The position numbers and the translations under genes are program-made. The notes under the pieces were generated by a model that saw only the letters and a program-made list of their open reading frames with translations, searched no databases and was not told the origin of the DNA. From the NCBI GenBank assembly GCA_028583415.1, contig CM053275.1, forward strand, positions 82,150,805 to 82,214,804: a DNA stretch of 64,000 bases, given 5' to 3'. This DNA comes from Protea cynaroides (taxonomy: Eukaryota; Streptophyta; Magnoliopsida; Proteales; Proteaceae). Within the stretch, counting starts at the first letter, position 1. Every line of letters starts with the position of its first letter. Positions 36,401 to 49,400 of the stretch are shown piece after piece.

Positions 36401-39400
36401 AATAAATAAAATTTAGTCGGCTTGTATTGATTATCAGAATTGGGTCATAGTTTCTTATTTGTTAGCTGTTCCCAGAAGTCCAAGTAATCCCACTTTGTAT
36501 TCTAGCGTATCCTATGTAAGTTTTTATGAGTACTTCTAGAAGACCTAGATTGACAAGAACATATGATTTGATAGACGACAAATCAAGCCAATATTATGAG
36601 AACTCAAACAAAAGAGGAAGAAGCATGTCAACAGAAGCTGATTACTTACTACAGTAACAACACCATCATAGGACTTGAGTTCCTCATCTTTGATAGATGA
36701 CATCACATCAAATGCATGCCCTGCCCTCTCTGTAACAGTTACCTAATCAAGAAGGTCAAGCATGATTATTGACCTCAGTATTATTGAACATATCACTCAA
36801 AATGGAAATAATTATTTTCCTCTTTTGACTAGATTGCTATGAGGATATTTACACCCAGATAAAAGTTAATCACAGCGGACAGGAAATAAATTAAAAAATA
36901 ATAATGATTCCTTTTGTTGGATAAATAAATAGTCCTAGAGAAGGAGAAGAAAAGTATAGAACCCCTACCATAAACACGACAAAAAACGAAAGCGGAATAA
37001 TACAAGAATAACAATAAAAATACTATCGATAAAGAGGGTCCATTACCCACATATTAAGAATTGCAATACAACAGAAAGCCCGCAACATACCATAGGGCGA
37101 AATGCCTAACTACACCCAGCTAGGCAAGCTCATCTGCATTATGATTAACTAATATATATAGGACTTTGATTTTTCTTTGTGTGGGTAAGTTGATCGAACC
37201 TGCTTTAGAGCATCCCACCAAAATGGGATTGACAGAAAAGGACCACAATATAATTAATTTAGAAGTTCAGAACCATCTAATGGTGTCAACCCAGTATTTA
37301 CCACATACCAAAAGTAAGAAAACCCTTGAAGTCCTAATCTATCAATGAAAGCCTTTGATTCAATGGTTAGGATTGACCATTCTTATGACTCGGACTGTGG
37401 ATAAACTTAGTGGCTCTTTGAGAACATTCCTCAGAAGTGTTCCTGATGTTCCTGGTGTTCCCAGCAGCAGAGAACTCTAGATCCCAGACTACAAGGAACA
37501 TCTTGAATGCTTCTGAGATGCTCACAAACTGTGCCTTTGTGGTCACCTAACTTTTCGAAGGTTCAGAATCACAATTGTCGGAAAAATTTATGAAGGCTTT
37601 GATCAGATACTACGATTATTGATCTGGTGGGAATTATGGCTGGCCTAACATTTAGACAGGGAGATAAAAAGTTATGTATTCCACATGTAGGGTATCCCAG
37701 GAGTATAACAATTATATGTTCCCTGTCCTCCATAATACAGAAACTCTGTCACTATCACATATTAGCATTTGAATGATAAAAGCGAGAAGCCTCAGAATGT
37801 GCTACTGGAGCTCATTGTTTTGAGTCTATGTACCCCATTCACAAAATGATCTAACATACTTTCAGACGGAAATGAAAAGAGACTTGTATAATATGCCCAT
37901 AAATTACCTTTGTTTTTACTTTAGCACGAGAAAATATAGGAGCCACAGTTTCCCAAGTTCTGCAGCCATTCCCTTTCCCACTTAATGGATGAACAAAAAC
38001 CTAACCAATCAGGAAGAAGTGACTCAAATAAGATATAGCTAAAAACTTTATCCCGGTGTGGCAAATTAACCCAGAAATCAATCAATCCAAAGAACCCAAA
38101 ACCATACATCGAATCCATAATTAAACGTACCAAAAGGCTCTTGGGTCTGTCGACTTGCATTTCCACAGATGCATTAATTTGATTCACCCATGTTTGGCAT
38201 ATCTGCAGATCCTTGTGACCGAAGGTGTAAGTAGCCAGGATCCAAAGAGAACACTGGGTTTTTGATCTTTGGAACCCATGCACCATAAAACGAAACATCT
38301 GCTTCAGAAAAGAAAATTTTTATCTAGTTAGAGACAGAATAAACAAGCCATCTACCAATGGATAAAGAACAAAGTCAACAAAAGGAAAGGCTTACAACCT
38401 CAGAGTCACGCCCCAATAAATATCCCCCAGCATTCGGGAGAATTGGCTCATTAATCAAACCCCAATTGACAAACTCAACAGCATAAACATCAGAGAATTT
38501 GATACTATTTTCAATTTTTGAACCAAGCATAGTAGCCAAACAAGATCTATCCATCTTCTGGCAAACATGGAAAGCCATTAGAAACTGAGTGACATCCAAG
38601 CAGTTGTAAGTAGTATAAAAAACTATATGAAAATATGAACTAAGCTGAAGCAAACTGTCATCACATATAAAGGAAACAATATGAGAAATCCTGTGTATTT
38701 ACTAGCTTGAAAAATCCCGATAATTTTTTTGGAATTAAAATATATTGAAGGCTTAGGCACCAAATCATTTGATTAATATATAGAATAACAAAAATTTTCC
38801 ACTGAGAATTAACCATTGTAAAACTTACTTGGTAACCTATGCATCATCCCTTCTCCTCCATTTTTTTTCCTCAAATATATTTCCAAAATAAACTAAATAA
38901 ATAGAAACTAGCATAGGAAAGCATATAAATCAACACACACCAAATCCCCACACAAAAAAAATACAGATTAAATAATTACACAATATTCATGTCTAAATTG
39001 CATAATGAACAAATATATTCTAAAATTGTCAAACTTAACAACAATTGAAGGGTTCCTTGAAAGAAGGGGAAGTAAGAAAGAAAATAACTAAAGTTCGTTC
39101 CATTATGTCTCAATCACACAAAGAGAATACATGCCTGGATGTACGTTTGAGTGCATTTAATTCGAAAATAGGAAGAAAAGGAAAACATAAATTCCCGATT
39201 TAATAATTTTTTTCATGAATTGAATTAATCTCTACGAGAACCCAACGCACTGCACATATTAAGAACTTTAAGGCCGGGTAAAAACCAGAGCGTTTGTCTA
39301 AATTTCTCCTCAAATAAAACCACGTCTTAATTGAAGATAAAAACAACATAGCCAAAGGGAAACCAATTTCACAACATAAAAAATCTCAACTCACGTAATT

Positions 39401-39583
39401 CTTGGCTTCCAATAATTTCCACGACAACCCATCGGAATTGAGAGTGACAACGACCTCCCCAATATGATCCAAAAAGAGAGTCGACCTCAAGACGAAATTT
39501 TCTCCATTGGAATGAGATTCATTACCCAAAGATTCATCTTTAGTTCCATCCATGGATGATAGTGATGACTGATGACCAAACAA
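26038..39583 (-). CDS. ACD5: Ceramide kinase (ACCELERATED CELL DEATH 5 orthologue), 12 exons, 617 aa
   Basis: The enzyme phosphorylates ceramide to ceramide-1-phosphate and restrains ceramide-driven cell death in plants. Exons, minus strand: 39583-39395, 38557-38396, 38298-38131, 38000-37908, 36742-36650, 33763-33547, 31374-31290, 29094-28945, 28573-28472, 27962-27573, 26319-26253, 26175-26038; all junctions GT-AG, 1854 nt, no stop until TAA. The N-terminus is PH-like. The diacylglycerol-kinase-type catalytic domain starts at about residue 174 with VFVHPLSGKGNG and has VGGDGFFNEIL at 235-245. IIPSGSTDAIV follows. The ceramide-kinase-specific CxxxCxxC is C464, C468, C471. The end matches the family (VWNLDGEIFQAHQLSAQV ... 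ASGPEV). Length is close to Arabidopsis ACD5 (608 aa as I recall). The start could instead be Met11 (39553). Introns 5, 6, 7 and 10 are transposon-rich. It lies downstream of, and co-directional with, the KH gene. Confidence 0.94.
26400..27180 (+). repeat. Probable solo LTR in ceramide kinase intron 10
   Basis: This AT-rich block has TTAGATAATATATAGATGG, an 'atgtaaccaccccaagatgatgg..aatggaatagaat' tail and a pyrimidine-rich 3' part (26900-27020). That is the layout of a plant retrotransposon LTR in the + orientation, antisense to the host gene. At the left is a two-copy direct repeat of about 70 bp (GTCTGTAATG(T/C)AG..A(T/C)AGTCC at 26441 and 26500). Boundaries and target duplication were not found. 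Confidence 0.4.
30312..30397. repeat. Two copies of a 27 bp word, 59 bp apart
   Basis: AGAATAGCATCATTTGGGG followed by TTTCCCTT occurs at 30312-30338 and again at 30371-30397, in ceramide kinase intron 7. It is probably a local duplication. Confidence 0.85.
31431..33289 (+). mobile_element. Mutator-like element (Pack-MULE) in ceramide kinase intron 6
   Basis: Long terminal inverted repeats begin GAAAAAATTTCACCTACC. About 85 bp pair between 31431-31520 and 33205-33289, with few mismatches. Flanking 9-mers are tataaaaaa and cataaaata, 7 of 9 identical, consistent with a decayed 9 bp target-site duplication of Mutator type. No transposase is visible, so it is non-autonomous. The interior carries a host-gene fragment (DUF1442) with its 3' splice site. 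A related element sits at 61221-62372. Confidence 0.78.
32204..32674 (+). pseudogene. Captured DUF1442-family gene fragment
   Basis: One frame runs about 157 codons with the DUF1442 order: EVFQESSVAELVAATGWNAK, VVPDELSRSEYTEAM, REAGISPEVMMGEA, PEVDFLVVDCQRKDYAGVL and GLVCKHAN. A single in-frame TAG (about 32447-32449) breaks it. Just upstream, TTTTGCTTGTAG ends at 32200 and looks like the 3' splice site of the parental gene's intron; the first exon of the family is absent. The fragment was therefore captured as genomic DNA. DUF1442 proteins are plant-specific with a methyltransferase-like fold and no settled function. It is on the opposite strand to the host ceramide kinase transcript. Confidence 0.75.
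33366..33402. repeat. (GA)n microsatellite
   Basis: About 18 uninterrupted AG units just outside the Pack-MULE, in ceramide kinase intron 6. Confidence 0.9.
34900..35660 (+). repeat. Probable LTR remnant in ceramide kinase intron 5
   Basis: It contains CACGTG-centred palindromes (35092-35105 and 35114-35137), a segment repeated twice ('ctcctaaacaaaaggcaagtttcc' at 35233 and 35290) and a leader-like purine-rich stretch with 'gagagtcagcag' and 'gagagtagctcc'. This mix is typical of copia-type LTRs. A G-run sits at 35023-35033. No boundaries were fixed. Confidence 0.4.
35114..35137. promoter_or_regulatory. Perfect 24 bp palindrome centred on a G-box (CACGTG)
   Basis: The half-site is GGTACTGTTCAC and its exact complement follows. 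A shorter 14 bp version, TGTTCACGTGAACA, lies at 35092-35105. CACGTG is the core bound by plant bHLH and bZIP factors. It could be an LTR enhancer or a hairpin. Confidence 0.6.
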
Positions 39584-41084
39584 AATCCGGATTTGCAGAG
39601 ATAAATCTTACGAATCAGCTAAAATTCACGCATCCCATGTTCCTGGGGGAGTTTCTAACAGGTGCCCAGATCACTAGAACGTGTTAGACACATTGCAGTG
39701 ATTCCATTCAAGACACCAGATTGAAACTTCCTCATTTGACGCCTTAAGTGCCAGTGTCGCTGTAAAATTTGTATTGTGCCATTGGGTCATGATACAAGAG
39801 AGAAGAATCAACGCAAAGGAGGCTTCATTAACAATGATTCCAATCAATACCCACTGAAAATGGCTTGATCACCGCTCATAAGGCTTCACCACTTACATTC
39901 TTAATGCCAATTTGGTGTTTTACCCCAAAAAAAATGCCAATTTGGTGAAAACGTCCTTTCAAGGATCTTAGATGCATCAGTCCAAAAATATAAATAAATA
40001 AATAAATAAATGTAGATCCACGAATTTAATCAATTTATTTTTATTCAATAATAATAATAATAATAATATAGTCAAATTATAGTTTGAAACTAAAGGTTTA
40101 TTAGATAAATCCACTCAATTCTCAATAAACCTCCTGGTTGTTAAACTGTGTGGTCTTAATTTAACGGTTTGATTTAGTCTCGGCTCAATGTGAATAGGAT
40201 AAAATCAAAATCAAACTATTTATTAAATGGTTTTAAAATATTTATCAAAATCGACGATTAATTGGTTTCGATTATCCTTTTTTAAAGGGTATTGTGGGAG
40301 CAGGAGGAAGAGTGAGAGAGTTCCGAACAAGAGAGCGGATAGAGAGGAGGGAGGGGAGAAAACATTAAAATAACTTTAATATATATTCATTGCCAAACAT
40401 TATGTAGGTGGATTTATGATTTATAATTTATAATTTTAATTTATTTCTATGAATTGACATTCAACATTAAAGGATTGAAATGTGGGATTAATCAGTTTTA
40501 AGGTTCCGAACCATTAACTTTAAATAGTTTCATTATTAAAGTCAGAGTCGAACCATTTAACTAATCAGTTTCATTTTTTAAACTAGAATCGAACCATTTA
40601 ATAATGCTTTTCACAGTTTAATTTAAACGCTTCGATTTGATTCCGATAAACAATTTATATTAATTTTTTAACACCCTTACTCCCTACCCAATGGACCTCT
40701 TTGTGCCATGTGGAAAGATGAGTTTGCCATTTTTATTGAGAATCGAATAGATCAAATCTGGTCTCTTTAGACATGGATTAAGTATTTGGTATCGGATCAT
40801 CTTATTCATACCGGTGGTTTCGATCGTGGTAAATAAATCGATCCAATATCAATTATCCCCCAATTCCAAGGATCGCCTAGGGTATCGAAACTCTTTTTCT
40901 TAATAATTCATGCCAATGTCAATCATCTAAGGGATATAATGGCGATCATCCATAATTACCAAAAACATATAAATATTTTAATTTTGTATTAATAAAAAAA
41001 ACGAACCAAGACTGGATCAGACTAATGCTAAAAAGGTTGGGTTTTAAAATGAACCAAAATGATCTCGATCGATACTGACCAATC

Positions 41085-41300
41085 TGTATCAGGATCTTTT
41101 TCCTTCAAGGATTGAGATATTCTGTAGTGAGGTTGAAATGACAATGATGCCGATGCATTTTAAGTGACTAGGATTCTCATTGCCACTTCAACCTCAATAC
41201 AGACATCGATACATTTTGAGTGGCTGAGATTCTCATGGCCACTCCAATCTCATTCAATTTCACTACAGAGGATCTTTCTCCTTCAATAGAGGGCTACAAA
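41085..41300. mobile_element. Foldback-like MITE candidate
   Basis: The ends AGGATCTTTTTCCTTCAAGG (left) and GAGGATCTTTCTCCTTCAAT (right) and the words CTGTAGTGAGGTTGAA and TTCAATTTCACTACAG pair as imperfect inverted repeats. An internal 50 bp direct repeat (GAT.CATTTT.AGTG.CT..GATTCTCAT.GCCACT) lies at 41152 and 41208. Confidence 0.4.
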
Positions 41301-41628
41301 AGTATGGATTCACGATCATAATTACCTGCCTCTCCATGTTGAAGGTCTTATTTTGGGAAAAAGCATCCTCAAGTGTCCCAATGTCCTATCCAAGAGCAAT
41401 TATGGCCCTTCCACGGGGTGGAAAACTCAGTTCAATTCTTTTTGGTATTTTCAACATTCTTTATTAATTTAAAAAAAAAATTAGCATTTCAATAAATTTT
41501 CAACATGATCAAGTTTTTCATCACCCACATGGAAGATGGTTAGATTATGAACAGGACAATGGGAGGGAGGGAGGGAGATGATCATCCCTTTATTTCCTAA
41601 CTTTTTTTTTTTTCTCAAAATTGGAAGA

Positions 41629-41632
<4 letters not shown>

Positions 41633-41670
<38 letters not shown>
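41633..41670. repeat. (TA)n microsatellite
   Basis: About 18 TA units. Confidence 0.9.
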
Positions 41671-41674
<4 letters not shown>

Positions 41675-42798
41675 TATATTCCCCACACCACCAATGTGCG
41701 GATTCTCTCCATGCCCCCCCCACATAAAACTCATGCTCTCTTTCCACCATAAAGATTCTCTCTCCTCCCTAACCTTGTAGACCTCATTGAAGATGCCAAT
41801 TTCTGCATATCTATTAACTCTCATCAGAAAATTTTTCATTCCACCAAGTATTTTTTTTCTTTCTTCACCAACTCCGTTTGGACTTCTGGGCTGGAATATA
41901 AATTTCGATATGGAATTTCTGGGCTCTTGAGGACCAAATTGTACCCCATTTTCCCATCACAGCTTGTGGAGTGAAACTTGATCAGACTTCAAATATGATT
42001 AGTAGAGGTAATATCAGGCAGCTGTTCTTTTGTTTCAAAACATTTCTTTTTTCTACAAGGACAGAGACAACAAATGCAAATACCAACCCATGTATCAAGA
42101 CACTAATTATAGTAGAAAGAACTGTCATAGTTCCCAAAACCATACAAACCCTTCTCCTACTTACATTGTTGCACACTGGCATTTTAAAGTGTAAGAAGAT
42201 AAGAAAAACTAAAATGGCATGACATTACCATGTCTACACTAAGCAAATCGAATCATAGGAGGGGTATCACAAAATTCATATACAGGTAAACCCACATGTT
42301 AGGAGAGAGAGATAAAGAATGACCATCAATTAATTTACAACCCAAATGTGGTAGGGGGTGGTGAAGTTCCAAGCTCTACCAGAAAATATCTTGACCTAAT
42401 GCAATCTATTTACTGAATTAGTCCACCCAAAACTTAACCCGTGATCAGATTTCTGTGGCAGGTATTTAGAATTATAGATGTTCCATGGCTTATTGAATAG
42501 CTGTCGGAGTATATTTTTAAACCTAACCCATGATCAGATTTACAATTCAAAACAGTGTATAAGCCATGAAAATTAAAAAATATTTACAAGAAGCAACAAA
42601 GTTCTCATAAACAACTCTGATAACATCTGTTGCATGCCGAATTACAGAAAACCACAAAAACCTTTTCAACTGCCAGACAGAAAGTTGACAAATAAGAGAA
42701 CGATTCCTATTGTTATGATGTTATGTGATCTGGTAAGCTACAAGACATGAAAACAGAAAAGAAATGAGTGAGTAGGGAATGAGAGAAAAACAAAGGTA

Positions 42799-44424
42799 TT
42801 ATTGACGTCTCTGCTGTAATAATGCTAGTGAATAGATGTACTCATCAATCAACTTCTTTGCCCACGCTACCTGTTTTTGCAGAAACAAACTTCAAAACCT
42901 GAGCACCTTGAATCAAACAAAATAGAGGAACATCTACTATACCAATTAATATTTATCTCTGATAACCTGTTCTACTTTTTTCTTTCTGGGGAAAGGGTTC
43001 AGTTAACCCAAGCCACACTAAATCAGCATGTGGGAATCGGTATCTTTGGCATGGGCCCACAAGATTTGGGAGGAGTGAAAGTTATGTGAGCATGGTTTGA
43101 GAGGAATCAGAGTGCTAATTCCGACTGATTCGGATTGGGATTTGCTAGATCTGATTCCTAATTCCCAATTCAAAAAACAGAGCGGAAAAGAAATCGAATC
43201 GGATTGGGAATCGGACGATCCAATCCTATTCCTAGATCCACCCTTTTTTTTTTCCATTTGTGACACGTCACCATCTGATTATGCATGGTAACCACATCAC
43301 TGACCTAAAATTATAAACAAAAACCAAAAAACAACTGTAGTTTCCGCAAGAACTGGGGGAGGGAGAGGGAAAGGGAAAGCAGGGGCGGGGGTGGTTGCAG
43401 CAAGAGAGGGAGGGGAAGGGGAACTGGGGAAGCTGTAAAGGGGCAGAGGTGAGGGTGTTTGCAGGGTGACACTGGCAATCCAATTGCAAAGTGGGTGGAG
43501 AGTGGGCAGAGGAGGGGGATAGATTTGGGGGGAGGGGGGAGGGGGGAGGGGGGAGGGGGGGGGAGGGCGGAGGGTGGAGGGGTGGGGCGTGGCTGAAGGC
43601 CGATGTGGGGGGGGGTGGGGTGGGATGGGGGGGGGGGAGAGGAAAGAGGGTGCTGACCTGCGATCGCGCCATGGAGGGGGCTGCTGCTTGGGAACCAGAG
43701 GGGCCGATCAGCATTAATTGCGGCAGAAATGATGGAAACAGATCGTGATCCTGCTGGCTCATCAATGGAAAGCAATGACTGCTAGTTGATCGCCTCATCA
43801 GCACATTCTGGCGCTACTTTGAAGACCGGCAAGTTGACCCTGAACGAAAGATGCACCGGAAGAGAGAAAATGGTGGGGGAGGGAGAGGGGGAGGGGTATT
43901 TCTTTTTTTTCTTTTTCTTTTTTTTGGGGGGGGGAGGAGAGAGTATGCAATAGAAGGGGGAGGGGAGGGGAAGGAATGCAGGATTGTAGGGGCAGGGGAG
44001 GGGGAGAAGAATCCAGAGGGAGGAAGAGTGTGTGTTGCAAGGGGAGGGGGAAGTGAGAAAGTTGCGACGGGCGGGGGTGGGAAGGGAGAGGGAGATGGAA
44101 GGGGGAGAGTGAGTCATAGAGAGGGAGAGCAAGGGGAGAGAAGGCGGGAGAGACAAGGGGAGAGGAAGAGAGAGAGAAGGGGAAGAGAGAGGACATGTTT
44201 TCCTCCGTATGTGTTTTATGTTTAAGGCCGATTCCACAGCCGATCCAATAAGTAACTTGGTGAGGGGTAATCAGCCCGATTCAGGTCGCTTCAACCATTC
44301 TAGAATGGAATCAGAATCGGAAACAGCGAAAGCCAATTCCAACCCTGATTCTAATTACTACAAGTACATGTTAGAGGGCATGTGAAAGAATCCCCAACCT
44401 GCTGCTTGGGGATCTTTTACCCTT

Positions 44425-44462
<38 letters not shown>

Positions 44463-46352
44463 GCTTTTGGTTATTTGTCTTGCCCTTCTTACCATTAAAA
44501 ACATGTTTGATAACCACTTAAAATTTGATACTTATTCTAGATTTCAAAAATACAGCCAAGCCCAAACATAAGGGCATTTATCCACCAGCCCAACCACAGG
44601 TTCGGATTTTAAAGCCAAAACCAAGCCTGTCAAACTCAATACAAGCCTAGGCCTGGCCAAAAAATGGGAAAAAAGAGGGATGAGAGAGACAGAGAGAGAG
44701 AGAGACAGATCAAATTCTACTGGGTTGCATGCCCATGTTCACGCTTCAAATTTTATATAAAAAAAACCATAAAATCTTAGGAAAAACTAAAAACGTATCA
44801 AAATCTTAAAAAATCAAAATAACAAGAAAAATGCTAACATCACAAAATCACGTATATGTGATGTCACTTGGCCAATCAACTGTTGGATAAATAATTTTAT
44901 TTCCCAACCCTCGTATTTTATGGATTTTAATGCCAAAATATCTTCCATAGTATGTTTGCACCAAAAATGTAAGTGGTGGTTGGATTTGTAGGGGAGGGGG
45001 AAGATACAAGAGAGATGGGAGTGGGAGAGGGGGTGGGGCCCAGTAGATAAAGAGGGTGAGAGAGAGAGAGAGAGAGAGACCCAAAGAGAGGGTGCAAGAA
45101 AGGGGGCCAGAGGGGGAGTTGGGAAAGAGGAACAAGGTTTAAAGGTGATATTATGTTTTAATTTTTTTTGACAATACTGCCCTCCTATTTCCTCATGTGT
45201 AAATTGTTTTACTTTAAACTCTACTGCAGAAACAGAAAAACTTGGTTCAACCCCCCCCCCCTCCTTTTTTTTTTTTTTTTTTATCTTCGGGTGAACAGGC
45301 CAAAAATCTTATTAGAAAACATATCTTTACAAAACCGTTTATCAATACAACAGTGCTATCAAACATGTTTTTATACCAAAAATGTATTCATTTTATTTTT
45401 CAAATCATTATCGAATTAGCCATTATAGATTCAAGTGTCATGTTGACTCAATCATATCAACAGTGTCACCAATATCACTCACTCGTGAGCAGTGTTTTAA
45501 ATCTCGGCGAGATCTCGAATATCTCGAGGGGCTCGAGACGAAATCTCGCCTCGATACAGTGTCTCGACCATCTCGACTAGTTCTCGAGCTGGTCTTGACA
45601 TTTTCGACCATTTCTCGACATTTTCGACCAATTCTCGACCATTTTTCAACTAGTTCTTGACTGGTCTCGACATAATATATGAATTATGATTGTATAGTCT
45701 ACTTGACTACTTTGGATTTTTTTTACTATGACAATTAACTAATTAAGTGTTATTATGTTTATTCTTCTCCTAATATATCATTTTACTGGCTCATTTGGTC
45801 TTCTGTGATCTTCTATTAGTGTTACATTATGTAGAATAATCAATATTACCCTAGGTTTACATTTGAATTTCAAACCGACACTACCAAACATGGGTGTAAA
45901 CCCAAACAACCACCATGAGTAATTATTTATACAGTTTTATGGTTTAAATATGTTTATATATGCTAAAATAGGGTTCCCCCAGAGTATCAAGCTTTAAAAT
46001 GGTCATTTTAGGGTCGAAATACACATTTTAAGCCTTCACGGCTTTTGTATAGTGTCTTGCCGAGATCTCGACCGAGATTTCCAAGATCTCGGTTTCTCAG
46101 AGGGTCGAGACACCCTCGAGACTTGAGATTTCGAACTATGCTCGTGAGACCTAAAATCACACGCCCTCCATGGCCACCAATTATTACTCACTGCCATCAA
46201 CCATAATCAACCTGGGAGGCAGATTTACCTGTTGTGCGCTACCAGAAAGATGGATCAGCCTCTGAGCTTGTTCACCCCTTGCACCAGCAACCTGTTAACA
46301 ACAGAAAGGTAAAAATGAAAAACAGTAAATATTTGGAATATGTTTCTTTATG

Positions 46353-46407
<55 letters not shown>

Positions 46408-49400
46408 TAACAAAGAATAGGATACAATGAACAAGAACAAGAAGGAAAAACATACTCCATATGAATGAGAAAACAATAGCATCATTTCTTCATATACCAC
46501 AAATATTCTGTCTCAACCAAACATTCAGTCCCAAAATTTCATTGATGTCAGCAATCATTTTGTCCACTTTCTTCTCCTTAGAAAAGAGAGCCCTGCAGCA
46601 ATTCTTATGCTTGGTGACAAAGAATTGCGAGAAGAAAGGTGATGAGAAGGGGGAGCCAAGTAGGATTCAAGAAAACAGAAGGAAGGGCAGTGATGGAGAT
46701 GTATTGTGGAGACTGATTTAGAAATGAAGACATTATCGAAATTATCCAGTTGTCATGGTGCCCAGGCAAGCCATGACAGTTTCCAGGGGCCTAGGCTATA
46801 CCAAGGCCCCAAGACGAGAACCTTATGTGAGGAAAATGTACCATATTCTGGATGCTGATTCTCATTCCAAGATGTATTTCCTAATTCGTTTTCTTCTTTT
46901 CTCATCTTCTTTCCCTCTTTTTCTTCGCCCTTATTTCACCCTGTTTTCCTCCCTTATTTTCCCCGTTATTGGACTAAAACAGGGGCACCTAGAAAGATGA
47001 GGTACCTAGTCCCCTTGGACACATCTTGGCGTCTTGTTACTCTGGCGACGCCTTGACAAGAATGGTATTATCTATTGGTGATAGCATGTGACCAGACGGG
47101 GGGAAAACAAAAAAAATAATAATAATGAGGAAATTTGCTAGCTGTAAATCCTGTAATAGCCAATGGAAAAGAGGCACAGCAGGGAAATAAATACAAACCA
47201 GCAGAGATGGGAGCTTCAGAGAGGTCATGATGCTGTCCCAGGTTGTGGAAACCCTAATTGAGAATGCTAGGGGCCCACCAGAAATAATATAAGTTCAAAT
47301 TGAACAGACAATGCAATTTTGTAATTATTCAGAACTATCTAATGCCTCCTTGAGTAAGACAAACAACCTTAAGAAAAGGAGTAATAACTAAAAAGAAAAC
47401 ACAAGACTGGAAGCAATCTTTTGTAAAGGGGTAATCTGGGAAAAGAACAATGAGAGGACTAAAATAGAAGCAACTCAAAAGGGGAGGGGCATTTCAGTAA
47501 TTATGAAATCAAACCCTTCTTTACCCTTGGGACTGTAGAGCTGAAATTGAAAAGTGAACTACAGCGCTTGAATCCACATCAACAGTCCTGAAACTCCAGA
47601 TTTGGATTCGCCTAGGGCTCCTAGGTTGAGTCTAACTGTCTAACCACCAAACCTCGATTAAATTGAAATCTGAGTGCTCAAATAGGACTGGTTTCAGGTA
47701 GAGTCACAAACAGAGCAATTCCGGTTTCACACTTGGGTTCACAGCAGGGGTATTGATAGGGGCTAAGGATCTTGGGTTTATGTCACCCTAGATTGGCGAT
47801 TCTAAACCTCGAATCTCAGGAAAAAAGTGAAAGGGATAGAGGGATACCGTGAGGAGTGTAGTGCCCTAGAATGGGTACCGTGAAGGAGTTGAAGAAACTC
47901 AGAAAAAAAAGAGTAGGGAGAAGAATACGAGGAAGGAGACAGTAAAGAATAGAAGAAAGAAGAGGGAAGGGAGAAAGAACTCACCTGATATGGGGAATCA
48001 AACCAGGGAGATAGAGGAGGCAGAGAGGGAGAGAAACCAAGGTCTCACGCAAGTATCTGGCCACGCAGGCACATCCACACAAACTTAATTTCATTGATTC
48101 ATTCCATTCTCAAATTTCTAATTAATCGTTTGAGTACATGGCAATATATAAAAGAAAGTAAAAAGGCTCCTAATTTGCTAAAACTCTAAAACTAGAAACA
48201 AATCTTTCACTGAAGATAAAATACTAATCTTCTACGCGTAGGTTATCTAAACTACTTACTATAACAAAGTACATAGACACGATTACAATCACATTCAAAT
48301 AAAGTAAATCACTAAATATTTCTATCCATATACGTCTCTGCTTGTGGGCCCGCCAGTGAATCAGGTAGGAGATTAGAAATCCTAGAAGGCTAATGTGGTT
48401 GAACGCAGCACCAGGCCAAGCAAACAGCATACAAGGAGACTGAAGTGGAGATAAATGCAAGCAATGTGGCTTAAGTGGTTGAACGCTGTGGACAGAGGTT
48501 GGCCGTTTGAGCAGTTCAATGTTTTACTGGATGTCCAAGCTATTATGTTGAATTTCCCTTTTGCTCAGCATCCAATGTTTCAAGAGTAGTTAACAATGGT
48601 GCTCACAGTTCAGCAATTGTGCCAGAGCAACAATGTTCTGGCTTTTGTGGTTTCCAATATTGAAGTCTACCTGCCTCATGAGTTCAAATCTATGTTTGTA
48701 TAAATAGGAACAACAATTCTCTTCCTCCAGTGCTCATTATCTTGTTTATATAATTACTCAGCCAAGAAATGCCAACCATTACTATGCATTTCTAAACCTC
48801 AAAAGTGACAATAACTCAAGTGAAGTTTAAGGAAAAGCTAAGAATATACGATACTGATGCATTAATGAACTGCAGCCAAGTGACCTAGAGAATATCCAAA
48901 AGAATGGAAGTATCAATAATAAGTGACAAATAATAAAGAAAACTATTGCCAGTTGCCACCACATGGACATATAATTATTATGCCAGCACATCACAATATC
49001 AAATTCCTTCTTCTTTTTTTCAATAAAACTAAATTAACTCTTCATCTTTCCTAATGGAGCCCATTTTTATTGGTAAAATCATTTTTATGAATTCTTCGAG
49101 ATGCAGAAGACTTAAACCAGTTTTTTCTTCTTAGTAAGAAGACGACTTGAACCCGTCAAAGTAGGAAAAGGATAAAATGGAACAGCTGTATTCTTCCAAT
49201 TAAACCCAAAGAGTAATGGAATCCCATGACAGGAAAAGCCAGGTCACTCAGGACTTGAGCAACATTAAGAAGAGTAGGTTCTTCCCATCAATCCATCCTA
49301 ACTAGGAAAAAATTGCTTTGGTTCCTTTCTTTACAGTTGTGACACTGAGTAGTTAACAACTATTTATTTTCACGGACCAACTGAAACTTCAAAACTACAT

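Larger units (their letters stand above)
39584..42798. other. Intergenic region: ceramide kinase promoter and KH-gene 3' flank
   Basis: Both neighbours are transcribed leftward, so this holds the 3' flank of the KH gene (right) and the upstream region of ceramide kinase (left). It contains (AAAT)n near 39990-40010, (AAT)n near 40050-40070, two low-complexity transposon-like blocks rich in GGTTCGATT- and GGTATCGGATC-type words (40120-40690 and 40780-41080), and a foldback-like MITE at about 41085-41300. A (TA)n repeat follows at about 41633-41670. I could not place a core promoter or polyA site with confidence. Confidence 0.45.

Noticed and set aside
43268..44237. Several 120-180 codon proline-rich and glycine/arginine-rich frames
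   Set aside because: Both strands are open only because of the G/A versus C/T skew, and the block is an intron of the KH gene.
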